Below are positions 42,568-49,808 of a DNA stretch of 64,000 nt, one piece after another. The translations under genes and the position numbers were made by a program. Location: positions 124,001-188,000 of the forward strand of contig JAYRXX010000063.1 in NCBI GenBank assembly GCA_041917295.1, in the 5' to 3' direction. How positions within the stretch are numbered: the first letter of the stretch is position 1; each line of letters starts with the position of its first letter. This stretch comes from JADKHR01 sp041917295. GTDB taxonomy: Bacteria; Elusimicrobiota; Elusimicrobia; FEN-1173. The notes beneath the pieces were generated by a model. That model saw nothing but the letters and a program-made list of their open reading frames with translations. It searched no databases and was not told the origin of the DNA.

Positions 42568-43773
42568 TTAGGAGAAAAAACGAGACGCCGAAATACGGGC
42601 GATCGCTTTTCCTCCTAAAGCGGCCACGCCAGGTGTTCGACAGATCTGGATAAAAGGGATGTCCCCGAGTTGTGTTTGCGTGCGCACGTGGTGAACGTCC
42701 ACAGGGCCATCCGATAATTTTGCCTCGAGCAACAAGAAGGGTTTCAGATCCCTGATCACAAGGAAATCCGTTTCACGTCCTTCCCGTGTTCGAACATAGA
42801 ACAAGTTGTGCTTGATCCCTGTCGCATCGGTCCACAACCGGCACAAGCTGAAGAGTTCAACAGCCACATAATTTTCAAACTGTTTTCCCTCGTCCTGCAC
42901 CCGTGTCCAGTCGTAGAGGTACACCTTGGGCGATTTGATCAAAGCGCGTTTCACGTTCTTGGCGTAGGGGAAAAGACGAAAGGTCAGAAAAAAATCATCC
43001 AGTCGTTTGAGATAGGCCTTAATCGTATGGGGACTCACTTCCAAGTGGGAGGCCATTGACGAAAATGAAACCGGGGAACCTGACATGTTCGGGAGCAGTC
43101 GATATAGGTCGGCCACGGCATCCCGATCCAATATCCGCGTAAGAGCCCCAATGTCCTCGCGAACCACGGATTCCAAATAGTCGTCCGCCCACTTACGTCG
43201 AAAATCGGCAGACTGACTCAGAAAGGGCTCTGGAAATCCTGTCCCAGCCAGAAGAGCGGTTAGCCCTTCCGGGCGATCCGGCGCGTTTAAACGCTCTTCC
43301 ATGAACGTCTTAGGATCCGGTGGAACAGTAACCTCCGAATGACCTTCAACCTCTCGCAAAGCGAGCGGCGATAAATGAAATTTAAAAAAACGACCGGCCA
43401 AACTGTCTCCCGCTCGTTTAACAACATCGAATTTTGCTGAACCCGTGATGATAAACCGGTAGTCGTCTCCCACACTGTCAAACATCGCCTTGAGAGTGGT
43501 TTTCCAACGACGTATTTTGTGAATTTCGTCAAAACACACCCAGGGAACACCAGGACAAGTCGGACGGTCGTTGATAAAGAAGAGTTCGTTGGCGCGATGA
43601 CGGGCACGCACATCCTGTCGATCCCAAAGATAATACATCGGCCCACATAATTCCAAAGCCAGTTTTTCTCTGGCCAAAGTGGTTTTCCCCGCCTGACGAG
43701 GTCCGGTGATAAACCTCATCTGGCGACCCCAATCTTGTGAAAACACAATGTTAAACAACGATCTTTTGATCAT
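42568..43773 (-). CDS. AAA-type ATPase with DUF4143 C-terminal domain
   Basis: 401-aa protein of the widespread archaeal/bacterial ATPase-DUF4143 family. Walker A is ITGPRQAGKTTLA, Walker B-like WVCFDEIHKIRRWK, and RFIITGSAKFDVVKRAGDSL is the sensor region. A winged-helix/DUF4143 part includes SFSSMASHLEVSPHTIKAYL and FLLLEAKLSDG near a PD-(D/E)XK-like end (ETDFLVIRDLKP). Role unknown; family members are often found in accessory regions and are proposed to act on DNA. The promoter has paired palindromes. Confidence 0.85.
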   Translation of the reverse strand: MIKRSLFNIVFSQDWGRQMRFITGPRQAGKTTLAREKLALELCGPMYYLWDRQDVRARHRANELFFINDRPTCPGVPWVCFDEIHKIRRWKTTLKAMFDSVGDDYRFIITGSAKFDVVKRAGDSLAGRFFKFHLSPLALREVEGHSEVTVPPDPKTFMEERLNAPDRPEGLTALLAGTGFPEPFLSQSADFRRKWADDYLESVVREDIGALTRILDRDAVADLYRLLPNMSGSPVSFSSMASHLEVSPHTIKAYLKRLDDFFLTFRLFPYAKNVKRALIKSPKVYLYDWTRVQDEGKQFENYVAVELFSLCRLWTDATGIKHNLFYVRTREGRETDFLVIRDLKPFLLLEAKLSDGPVDVHHVRTQTQLGDIPFIQICRTPGVAALGGKAIARISASRFFS

Positions 43774-43784
43774 GCTGACATTTT

Positions 43785-43828
43785 TGCATATATATGCATT
43801 TTAGTCAAACAAAAATGCGCATATATGC
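43785..43828 (-). promoter_or_regulatory. Two palindromic operator-like boxes
   Basis: TGCATATATATGCA (43785-43798) and GCATATATGC (43819-43828) are perfect palindromes with centres 32 bp apart, about three DNA turns. They lie 12-55 bp upstream of the ATPase start. A TTGACT...AAAAAT promoter (minus strand) with the first box in its spacer is possible. Probably autoregulation or a dimeric repressor. Confidence 0.5.
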
Positions 43829-43860
43829 TTTTTTGCCAACAGGAGGCCGATGGAGCGACC

Positions 43861-43923
43861 TGACTTTTCGATAGCGTAATATCGATTGGTCTTGACTTTT
43901 CTACAGTCCGTTTTAGAAAAGTC
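43861..43923. repeat. Short repeat motif TGACTTTTC with hairpin
   Basis: TGACTTTTC occurs at 43861-43869 and 43893-43901, and a third copy inverted at 43914-43923 forms a 10-bp hairpin (GACTTTTCTA, 10-nt loop, TAGAAAAGTC) with the second. No U-run follows on either strand, so it is not an obvious terminator. Confidence 0.4.
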
Positions 43924-44055
43924 GAATGCAAAATCATCGTAACCACCAGATCTCGTTTCGTTTTTTTTTGATCGTCATCCCGGCATGGGTTTGGCCGGAA
44001 TCGATTATGGCTGTTAATGGGACTCGAGCCGTTATCTTAATTTCGCGTGAGAAAT

Positions 44056-44454
44056 TTAGGCCGCGGCGGCGGAGACGGGGGGCGGTTTTCCTTGGACGAC
44101 GCTGTGGTCCCAGGCGTCGCGCAAATCGGTCATTATTTCTTTCACTTTTTGAAGAGGCTCCGGATCCTTTTTCAGGTTCGCGCGCACCAACGCGTCGTAC
44201 ATAAAGTCGTAAAGCAAAAAGAGGTTCTGGGCGATCACGCCGCCCTGTTCCATGTTGAGGTTGTTGGATAGGGCCACAATAATGTCTTGGGCTTTGATAA
44301 GTTGACGGTGAGACTCGGGAACATTTTTGGCGGCGATTTCGGTTTCCGCCTTGCGGACCGCCAATAAGAATCCGTCGTAGAGCATCAATATCTGTTTGGC
44401 GGGTGAAGCCGACTCGATTTCATGGGCCAGATAGTTTTTCTCGTAGGTGTTCAT
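44056..44454 (-). CDS. fliS: Flagellar export chaperone FliS
   Basis: 132-aa cytoplasmic chaperone that holds flagellin before export. Characteristic N-terminus YEKNYLAHEIESASPAKQIL and MLYDGFLLAVRKAETEI, four-helix bundle, then LNMEQGGVIAQNLFLLYDFM, and an Ala/Pro end. Lies 13 bp after fliD on the minus strand, as usual. RBS is GGGGGAG. The last gene of the flagellin-flaG-fliD-fliS group. Confidence 0.93.
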   Translation of the reverse strand: MNTYEKNYLAHEIESASPAKQILMLYDGFLLAVRKAETEIAAKNVPESHRQLIKAQDIIVALSNNLNMEQGGVIAQNLFLLYDFMYDALVRANLKKDPEPLQKVKEIMTDLRDAWDHSVVQGKPPPVSAAAA

Positions 44455-44467
44455 GATGTCACTCCCC

Positions 44468-46618
44468 CTAATTCGATTGAGCGGCGGCGGTTTGGTTTAA
44501 TGCGTTGTTCAGCGCCGTGGCCATGGTCTGATTTTTCGACATGGCTTTTTCCATTTGTATAAATGTCTTTTCGATGCGGGCGATCTCTCGCTCCACGCGG
44601 CTGTTGGTCACTTCAATTTGCTCGTCGAGTCGGGACTTTTCCTCCGTGATCTGTTGGCGGGCGGTGGAAAACAGGCCCCCCACATCGTCTGAAATCCGCG
44701 TGACCAAGGCCCCCGTCCGACGGGAGGCGCCCGTGGCCTCATAGGCTTCAAACTCCACGATGCGGGATTGTTCATCCGCGGCGTGGGACGCCAACACCTT
44801 GACCCTCAGCTGATTTGTATACGCGTTGATGAGCTGTGAGTTCACCCCTTGGGTGTTGTTGCGCACCGACGCGACCACGGTCCAGCTCTCATCTTCCATG
44901 GGGTCCCCACCGATCCGGAGGGCCTCGATATCGTAATCCTTAATCCCCCAGCTGGCCACCGGGTGAGTATCGGTGTTCAACGTATGGACCACAGCGCGGG
45001 CAATCGTTCGGGGGGAAGCGAATTGGAGAGTGACCGTGTCGGAAAAAACCCCTGGTGTATCGTCCATCCAGCCATCGGTGGTAGGACCGAAGACAGCCGG
45101 ATCGGTGACACCGTTGGCCACGCGATTGACGTCGTAATCAGTCGCCGTACTGCTGGCGGAACGCGTGGCGGTCAGAGCGCCGTTCAGGGAACTGCTGAAG
45201 AGTGCCTTCACATCGTCGTAATGGTTGGTCATCCAATCGGTCATGGTGGCCGTGTTCACTTCCAACACCCCGCCTTTCCCGGCATTGACTCCGATTTGAA
45301 AGATCGACGTCGCTGTCGTGGTCAACCCATCCACGGACGCAGTCAACGCGTTGGTAAGTTCGGACAAGGCCGAGGAGAGCAAGGGGTTGTTAAACAGCGC
45401 CCCGCCTTTGGTTTTGGTTTCCGCGTTGTAGGTGTTCTGTTCGGCCACGGATGTGACGATGCCATTGTAGGCGTCGATAAAGTTTTTGACCGTCACGACG
45501 GCATCCCCCACCGCGGAAATCACGTTGACATTGATCGTTTTATTCGGATCGGCATCCACCACTTTCAACGACAACCCCTGAATCACGGAGTCAAACGTGT
45601 TGGTCCGGCTCCGAAACTCCTGCGGAGCGGTAGTTCCAAGCCTTACGATGGCGTCTTGGGCCGCCTCCACTTCCGTGAACGTAAATCCCGGATCGGACGA
45701 GGTCAGCGCCAGGGCGGACGCATCGCCGGAATATCGGCTCACAATGGAAAGTCGGTATGGCGTGGCGGACCCATCGTTCACAACGGATGCCGTGAACGGG
45801 CCGCCTAAATCGTTGAGGGCATCGCGCAATCCTTCCAGGGTATTATTGGATGAGCTTACGGTGATGCGGTAGAGAGGGTCCAAATCCGTGCCTTCCACTT
45901 CGCCATCGGTCGAGGATCCCAGGATGCCCAAAGACGCCCCCGTGGATCCTCCTTCTTCGGCCACCACCAAACCGCCCGTGGTTAGACCCGTGTTGTCTTG
46001 GATCAAAAGTCCCGTGCCATCCGCATTGAGTGTCGCCGTCACGTTGACCCCCGCCGCCCCGGAAATATCGTCAAGGACGTCCTGAACGGTGGTGTTCCCG
46101 GTCAAATCGATGACCGCCGACGTCCCGGTCCGATCCGTGATCCGGATCGATCCCAGGGTCACGCCGGCGCCGTTGTTCAGCATGGACAGCAAGGTGGCCC
46201 CCGTGACGTCTTGATCCACCGTCCCATTTCCGACTTTCAGGGTCAGAGTCCCGTCGGCCATGGCCGGCGTGTCTACCGCCGCAAAGTTGTTGGACATGCT
46301 CTCTTCGCCCCGCGCCGTTTGAATGACTTTCATCACACGGGTGCCCACTTCCGCCGTCCCGGTCACTTTCGCGGTCAGGAGGTCCGTGTTGCTGGAAGTG
46401 ACCATGGTCGGCCGAGTGGAAAACATGTCGGTGAGAGCTTTGGCGGTGACGCGGAGCCCGGCAAATTTCGCGTCCATGGCATCCCAGGCCGCGGTGCGGG
46501 TGTCCAGCTCGGCCTTCCGGGCTTGGAGTTTGGCGATGGGCCGCTGGGCAATGGCTTTCAACTGGGCCAAAATCGTGTCTGTGTCCATTCCTGAAACGAT
46601 TCCACCGATTTTAGGCAT
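44468..46618 (-). CDS. fliD: Flagellar cap FliD with inserted discoidin-like domain
   Basis: 716-aa filament cap. FliD N-terminal domain: GGIVSGMDTDTILAQLKAIA. FliD C-terminal parts flank an insert: VKNFIDAYNGIVTSVAEQNT and GVLEVNTATMTDWM before it, SDDVGGLFSTARQQITEEKS and QMEKAMSKNQTMATALNNA after it. The insert (roughly residues 478-628, bases 44735-45185) reads as an F5/8 type C-like fold: TDPAVFGPTTDGWMDDT, TVTLQFASPRTIARAVV, DYDIEALRIGGD, WTVVASVRNNTQG, LRVKVLASHAADEQSRIVEF. The ATG at 46618 has GGAGGA just upstream and an 8-bp overlap with flaG. Confidence 0.93.
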   Translation of the reverse strand: MPKIGGIVSGMDTDTILAQLKAIAQRPIAKLQARKAELDTRTAAWDAMDAKFAGLRVTAKALTDMFSTRPTMVTSSNTDLLTAKVTGTAEVGTRVMKVIQTARGEESMSNNFAAVDTPAMADGTLTLKVGNGTVDQDVTGATLLSMLNNGAGVTLGSIRITDRTGTSAVIDLTGNTTVQDVLDDISGAAGVNVTATLNADGTGLLIQDNTGLTTGGLVVAEEGGSTGASLGILGSSTDGEVEGTDLDPLYRITVSSSNNTLEGLRDALNDLGGPFTASVVNDGSATPYRLSIVSRYSGDASALALTSSDPGFTFTEVEAAQDAIVRLGTTAPQEFRSRTNTFDSVIQGLSLKVVDADPNKTINVNVISAVGDAVVTVKNFIDAYNGIVTSVAEQNTYNAETKTKGGALFNNPLLSSALSELTNALTASVDGLTTTATSIFQIGVNAGKGGVLEVNTATMTDWMTNHYDDVKALFSSSLNGALTATRSASSTATDYDVNRVANGVTDPAVFGPTTDGWMDDTPGVFSDTVTLQFASPRTIARAVVHTLNTDTHPVASWGIKDYDIEALRIGGDPMEDESWTVVASVRNNTQGVNSQLINAYTNQLRVKVLASHAADEQSRIVEFEAYEATGASRRTGALVTRISDDVGGLFSTARQQITEEKSRLDEQIEVTNSRVEREIARIEKTFIQMEKAMSKNQTMATALNNALNQTAAAQSN

Positions 46619-46931
46619 TTCTTCCTCCAGAGGTTTCATGGACAGCAGCGGGAGTCGGTTCCGGAGCGCGCGGGGACGGAGAAGATAACTTTTGTTGCAT
46701 CTCCCGCATCATTTCCAGCGCTTCCGATTTCGGCACGACGCGCACCGGTTTTCGTGTGGCCGCGTCCAACTCTTCCACCGTGGGTCCTTGTTTTGTCATC
46801 GTGTAGTGGAGAACAACCTCTCGTATTGACTTCTCTTCAGATCGCAGAAACATTCCACCGCCCAGTTTGTGAGTTCCGGTAACGGCGGGTGGAATGGCGC
46901 CCATGGCGCCCACGCCCGGAAGTATTTCCAT
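46611..46931 (-). CDS. flaG: FlaG-like protein
   Basis: 106-aa protein between flagellin and fliD. The core IREVVLHYTMTKQGPTVEEL plus DAATRKPVRVVPKSEALEMM resembles the FlaG pattern (VxVxDxxTxEVIRQIPSExxL). Placement supports flaG. RBS AAAGGAGG precedes the ATG. Function of FlaG (affects filament length in some bacteria) is known from other genera; identity here is moderately sure. Confidence 0.68.
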   Translation of the reverse strand: MEILPGVGAMGAIPPAVTGTHKLGGGMFLRSEEKSIREVVLHYTMTKQGPTVEELDAATRKPVRVVPKSEALEMMREMQQKLSSPSPRAPEPTPAAVHETSGGRNA

Positions 46932-46958
46932 GACACCCTCCTTTCCCTGGACCCGGCC

Positions 46959-46984
46959 GGCCCCGCGGCACGCGCCGCGGGGCC
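46959..46984 (-). terminator. Strong GC hairpin between flagellin and flaG
   Basis: Perfect 11-bp stem (GGCCCCGCGGC...GCCGCGGGGCC) with a 4-nt loop. No U-run follows, so it would pause or protect the flagellin message rather than fully end transcription; flaG is still close by with its own RBS. Confidence 0.5.
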
Positions 46985-47017
46985 CGACCGGTCCATGGAA
47001 ACGTTACTGATCTATCT

Positions 47018-48427
47018 TTACCGCCCCAAGAGCGACAGGATCGACGTGGGCGATTGGTTCGCTTGCGCCAACATCGCGGTCGCTGACTGAATGAGCACTT
47101 GGAACTTGGTGAAACTGGCCATTTCGCTGGCCATGTCAACGTCACGCACACGCGACTCAGAAGCCGTCACGTTTTCCAAAGCAACGTTGAGCGAGTTGAC
47201 TTTCGTTTCCAACGTATACTTCTGGATGGCGCCCAGTTGAGCGCGAGCGGTGGAGACGTCGTTAATGGCTTCATCGATGATCGACAGCGCGGTCGTGGGG
47301 TTCGACGTGAGGTTATACGTCGCGCCGGTCAAGATGGCGTTTAACCCCGTCGCACCTCCAGCCGTGGTTCCGAGGGCCGAGGCGCGCACGTCCTGAATGG
47401 TCGCGCTGACGGTGTCGCTGGCGGACGAACCCACCTGAAAGGTCAAAGACCCCTGGGTGGATGAGATGGCATTCGTCAGTGTGGCAACCGAGTTCCCTGC
47501 CGATGTCAAGGTGACAGCCATCCCCAAATACGGGTTGGCCCCGCTGGCGGTCAAAGTCAATCCCGCGCCTGTGGCGGTCGAACCGGCGATGGTCCCGGCG
47601 GCGTTGACGCCCACCGATGACATGAAATCCACCGTATTGAGCAGGTTGCTCGCGTCGTTGACGTTGACGGCATAGGCTGTCCCATACTGGTTGTGGCGGA
47701 TGTTGATGAAGTTGCCGTTCGCCACAGCCGTCAGGTCCAACCCGTTGGTTGTGAAACCCGCTTGCAACTCGGCGATGGTGGCCGCTTGGGACGCCGTGTC
47801 GGTCAGGGTAATGTTGTACCCGTTGACGGTCACGGTTCCTCCGGCCGCCGTACCCGCGGCGACGTTGACGTCACCGACGATGGTCGCCCGCGTTGCGGCG
47901 GTCGTAACGTCAACCGTGATAAGGTTCGTCCCGGCCGGCGCGGCGCTTCCCGCAACAGCGGAGGCGATGGCGGTGGAGTTGACCACCGTGGCCGTGTTGC
48001 CCAACGATCCGTTCAAGAGGGATTTCCCGCCAAAGAACGTGTTATTGGCGATCTTGTTCAGGGCGTTGACGGCTTCGTCCACTTGGTTCTGGTCGGCCGC
48101 GATGGAGATCGTGTCGTTCACGCCGGTGTTTTTGGCGTGCAAGACCAGGCCGCGGATTTGGTTGAGGATGGAGTGCATTTCTTGCATGTTGCCTTCCGCG
48201 GTTTGAATCATGGACGCGGCGTCCTGGGTGTTGGACACGGCCTGTTTCAAGCCCGTGATCTGCGCCCGGAACTGTTCGGACAGCACCAACCCGGCGGGGT
48301 CGTCACCGGCTTTGTTGATCCGGTAACCGCTGGAGAGTTTCTCCAAGCTGGAGCTGAACATCGTTTCGTTTTTGGTGAGTTGCCGCCACGAGTTGAGGGC
48401 GGCGATGTTATTCGCTATTCGTGCCAT
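47018..48427 (-). CDS. fliC: Flagellin
   Basis: 469-aa filament subunit. Conserved N-terminal D0/D1 is MARIANNIAALNSWRQLTKN to SSGYRINKAGDDPAGLVLSE; the C-terminal D1/D0 is SRVRDVDMASEMASFTKFQV to LAQANQSPTSILSLL. The middle ~250 residues are variable, Thr/Ala/Gly-rich and surface exposed. The ATG at 48427 has AAGGAGG upstream and is preceded by a consensus sigma-28 promoter. The only flagellin in the window. Confidence 0.96.
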   Translation of the reverse strand: MARIANNIAALNSWRQLTKNETMFSSSLEKLSSGYRINKAGDDPAGLVLSEQFRAQITGLKQAVSNTQDAASMIQTAEGNMQEMHSILNQIRGLVLHAKNTGVNDTISIAADQNQVDEAVNALNKIANNTFFGGKSLLNGSLGNTATVVNSTAIASAVAGSAAPAGTNLITVDVTTAATRATIVGDVNVAAGTAAGGTVTVNGYNITLTDTASQAATIAELQAGFTTNGLDLTAVANGNFINIRHNQYGTAYAVNVNDASNLLNTVDFMSSVGVNAAGTIAGSTATGAGLTLTASGANPYLGMAVTLTSAGNSVATLTNAISSTQGSLTFQVGSSASDTVSATIQDVRASALGTTAGGATGLNAILTGATYNLTSNPTTALSIIDEAINDVSTARAQLGAIQKYTLETKVNSLNVALENVTASESRVRDVDMASEMASFTKFQVLIQSATAMLAQANQSPTSILSLLGR

Positions 48428-48526
48428 GGTATTCCTCCTTGAGTTAGGAACCCAGGACTCCCTTCCCAGGTTGGGGGGGGTCGAATCCTCTGCCCCCCAC
48501 CTGGAGGGCATTGCCCTCCGATCCCA

Positions 48527-48553
48527 TTATCGGCACCCCCCCCATTTCCTTTA
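48527..48553 (-). promoter_or_regulatory. Sigma-28 (FliA) promoter of flagellin
   Basis: On the minus strand TAAA (48550-48553), exactly 15 nt, then GCCGATAA (48527-48534). This matches the flagellar FliA consensus TAAA-N15-GCCGATAA perfectly. The leader of about 95 nt contains two GC hairpins (GGAGGGC loop GCCCTCC at 48503-48519 and GGGGGG/CCCCCC at 48475-48498). Confidence 0.85.
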
Positions 48554-48564
48554 CCCCCCCCTTG

Positions 48565-49802
48565 GGGGACGGAGTATATTTATTCACTAAATATCAAATA
48601 TATGTTATCTTTAACCCATGCCAAGACAAGCACGGTTAGATATTCCAGGTCACCTCTACCACATCATCGCCCGCGGACTGGATCGTCGCCCCATTTTTTA
48701 CGACGAAGAAGACCGTGTCGATTTCTTGTCCCGTGTGGAAAAAGCCATTGAGCAGGCCCCCACACAGATCTACGCCTGGGCGCTCATGCCTAACCATTTT
48801 CATTTCTTGGCCCGAGCCGGAGAGAAGGGCCTAGCGCCGTTCATGCGTCGATTGATGTCCGGGTATGCCAACCACTTCAATCGTCGACATAATCGGCAGG
48901 GATACCTTTTTCAAAACCGCTTTAAATCGGTTCTGTGTGAGGAAGGGCCCTATTTTCTAGAGCTGGTGAGGTATATCCACCTAAACCCTATCCGGGCGGG
49001 CTTAGTCAAGACACTTACGGAACTAAAAGATCACCCCTGGACGGGCCATCCCGCCCTGGTGGGTTTGAAAGGCCCCCCTTGGCAAAACACCAAAGAGGTT
49101 CTGGCCCTTTTTTCTGCCGACCCACACAGTGCCGTTACGCAATACGATGTTTTCTTGCAGGATCGAACAGGAATAAGACGTCGGAAAAATCTGATGGGGG
49201 GCGGGCTAAGGCGAAGCGTTGGAAAAAAATTTAATCCGAAGACGAATACTCAGGAATTCGATTCACAGATTCTCGGATCAGGGGACTTTGTCAAAAGAGT
49301 CTTAAGCCAAGTGGCAAACATCGATAAAGATCGCCTTAAGTGGAGAGGGACGGACCTACAAAGCGTCGCCGAGATCGTCGCCAATAAATTCGGAATCAAA
49401 CGTGATTCAATTTTTATGAAAGGGCGCAAACGGGGTGTATCCCAGGCTAAATCTGTTTTGATTTATGCGGGAGTGACAAAATTTGGAGAGACCCAAAAAA
49501 AGATGAGCGATTTGGTGTGCATCTCTCCCGGCGGAATAGGAAACTCCCTCGCCCGCGGTAAAGCCCTATGGAACAAAATGGGGTTTGAAGAGGATCCGTT
49601 AGTTAAAGGAAAAGATTTATCCTCTCCAAATGGGAAACAAGTTTCAGAATCTCCGATGGTTTCCAACCCCGAGGCCTTCACCCATGCATCAGAATCAGTC
49701 GCCCGGGTCACAACAACCCCAACCACGACAGAAGCCCCGACACAAGAATAGAAGGGAACCCACTAGACACAGGGAGTAAGTGAATAATTATACTCCGTCC
49801 CC
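48565..49802 (+). mobile_element. RAYT transposase unit with 24-bp flanking inverted repeats
   Basis: The transposase gene at 48618-49751 is bracketed by inverted repeats at 48565-48588 (GGGGACGGAGTATA then TTTATTCACT) and 49779-49802 (reverse complement), 23 of 24 identical. I see no target-site duplication and no second copy in the window. Confidence 0.7.
48618..49751 (+). CDS. REP-associated tyrosine transposase (RAYT, Y1 family)
   Basis: 377-aa protein. The N-terminal ~180 residues are a Y1_Tnp domain: PRQARLDIPGHLYHIIARGL, then the HUH motif in WALMPNHFHFLAR, and the LMSGYANHFNRRHNRQGYLF to YLNPIRAGLVK-type segment (YIHLNPIRAGLVKTLTELKD). The catalytic tyrosine is expected in the GYLFQNRFKS region. 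The C-terminal ~180 residues (LKWRGTDLQSVAEIVANKFG, RGVSQAKSVLIYAGVTKFG) look like a helix-turn-helix addition. In known RAYTs these enzymes mobilise REP hairpins. No SD precedes the ATG. Confidence 0.88.
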   Translation: MPRQARLDIPGHLYHIIARGLDRRPIFYDEEDRVDFLSRVEKAIEQAPTQIYAWALMPNHFHFLARAGEKGLAPFMRRLMSGYANHFNRRHNRQGYLFQNRFKSVLCEEGPYFLELVRYIHLNPIRAGLVKTLTELKDHPWTGHPALVGLKGPPWQNTKEVLALFSADPHSAVTQYDVFLQDRTGIRRRKNLMGGGLRRSVGKKFNPKTNTQEFDSQILGSGDFVKRVLSQVANIDKDRLKWRGTDLQSVAEIVANKFGIKRDSIFMKGRKRGVSQAKSVLIYAGVTKFGETQKKMSDLVCISPGGIGNSLARGKALWNKMGFEEDPLVKGKDLSSPNGKQVSESPMVSNPEAFTHASESVARVTTTPTTTEAPTQE

Positions 49803-49808
49803 AGAATA

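Noticed and set aside
43926..44204. 92-aa plus-strand frame between the ATPase and fliS
   Set aside because: Mostly antisense to fliS, without RBS or recognisable domain.
44849..45808. 319-aa plus-strand frame opposite fliD
   Set aside because: Antisense to fliD, no RBS, His/Arg/Gly-rich as expected from shadow reading.
48470..48520. GC hairpins upstream of flagellin as a transcription terminator
   Set aside because: They lie in the flagellin leader downstream of the sigma-28 promoter, have no U-run, and more likely affect mRNA stability.
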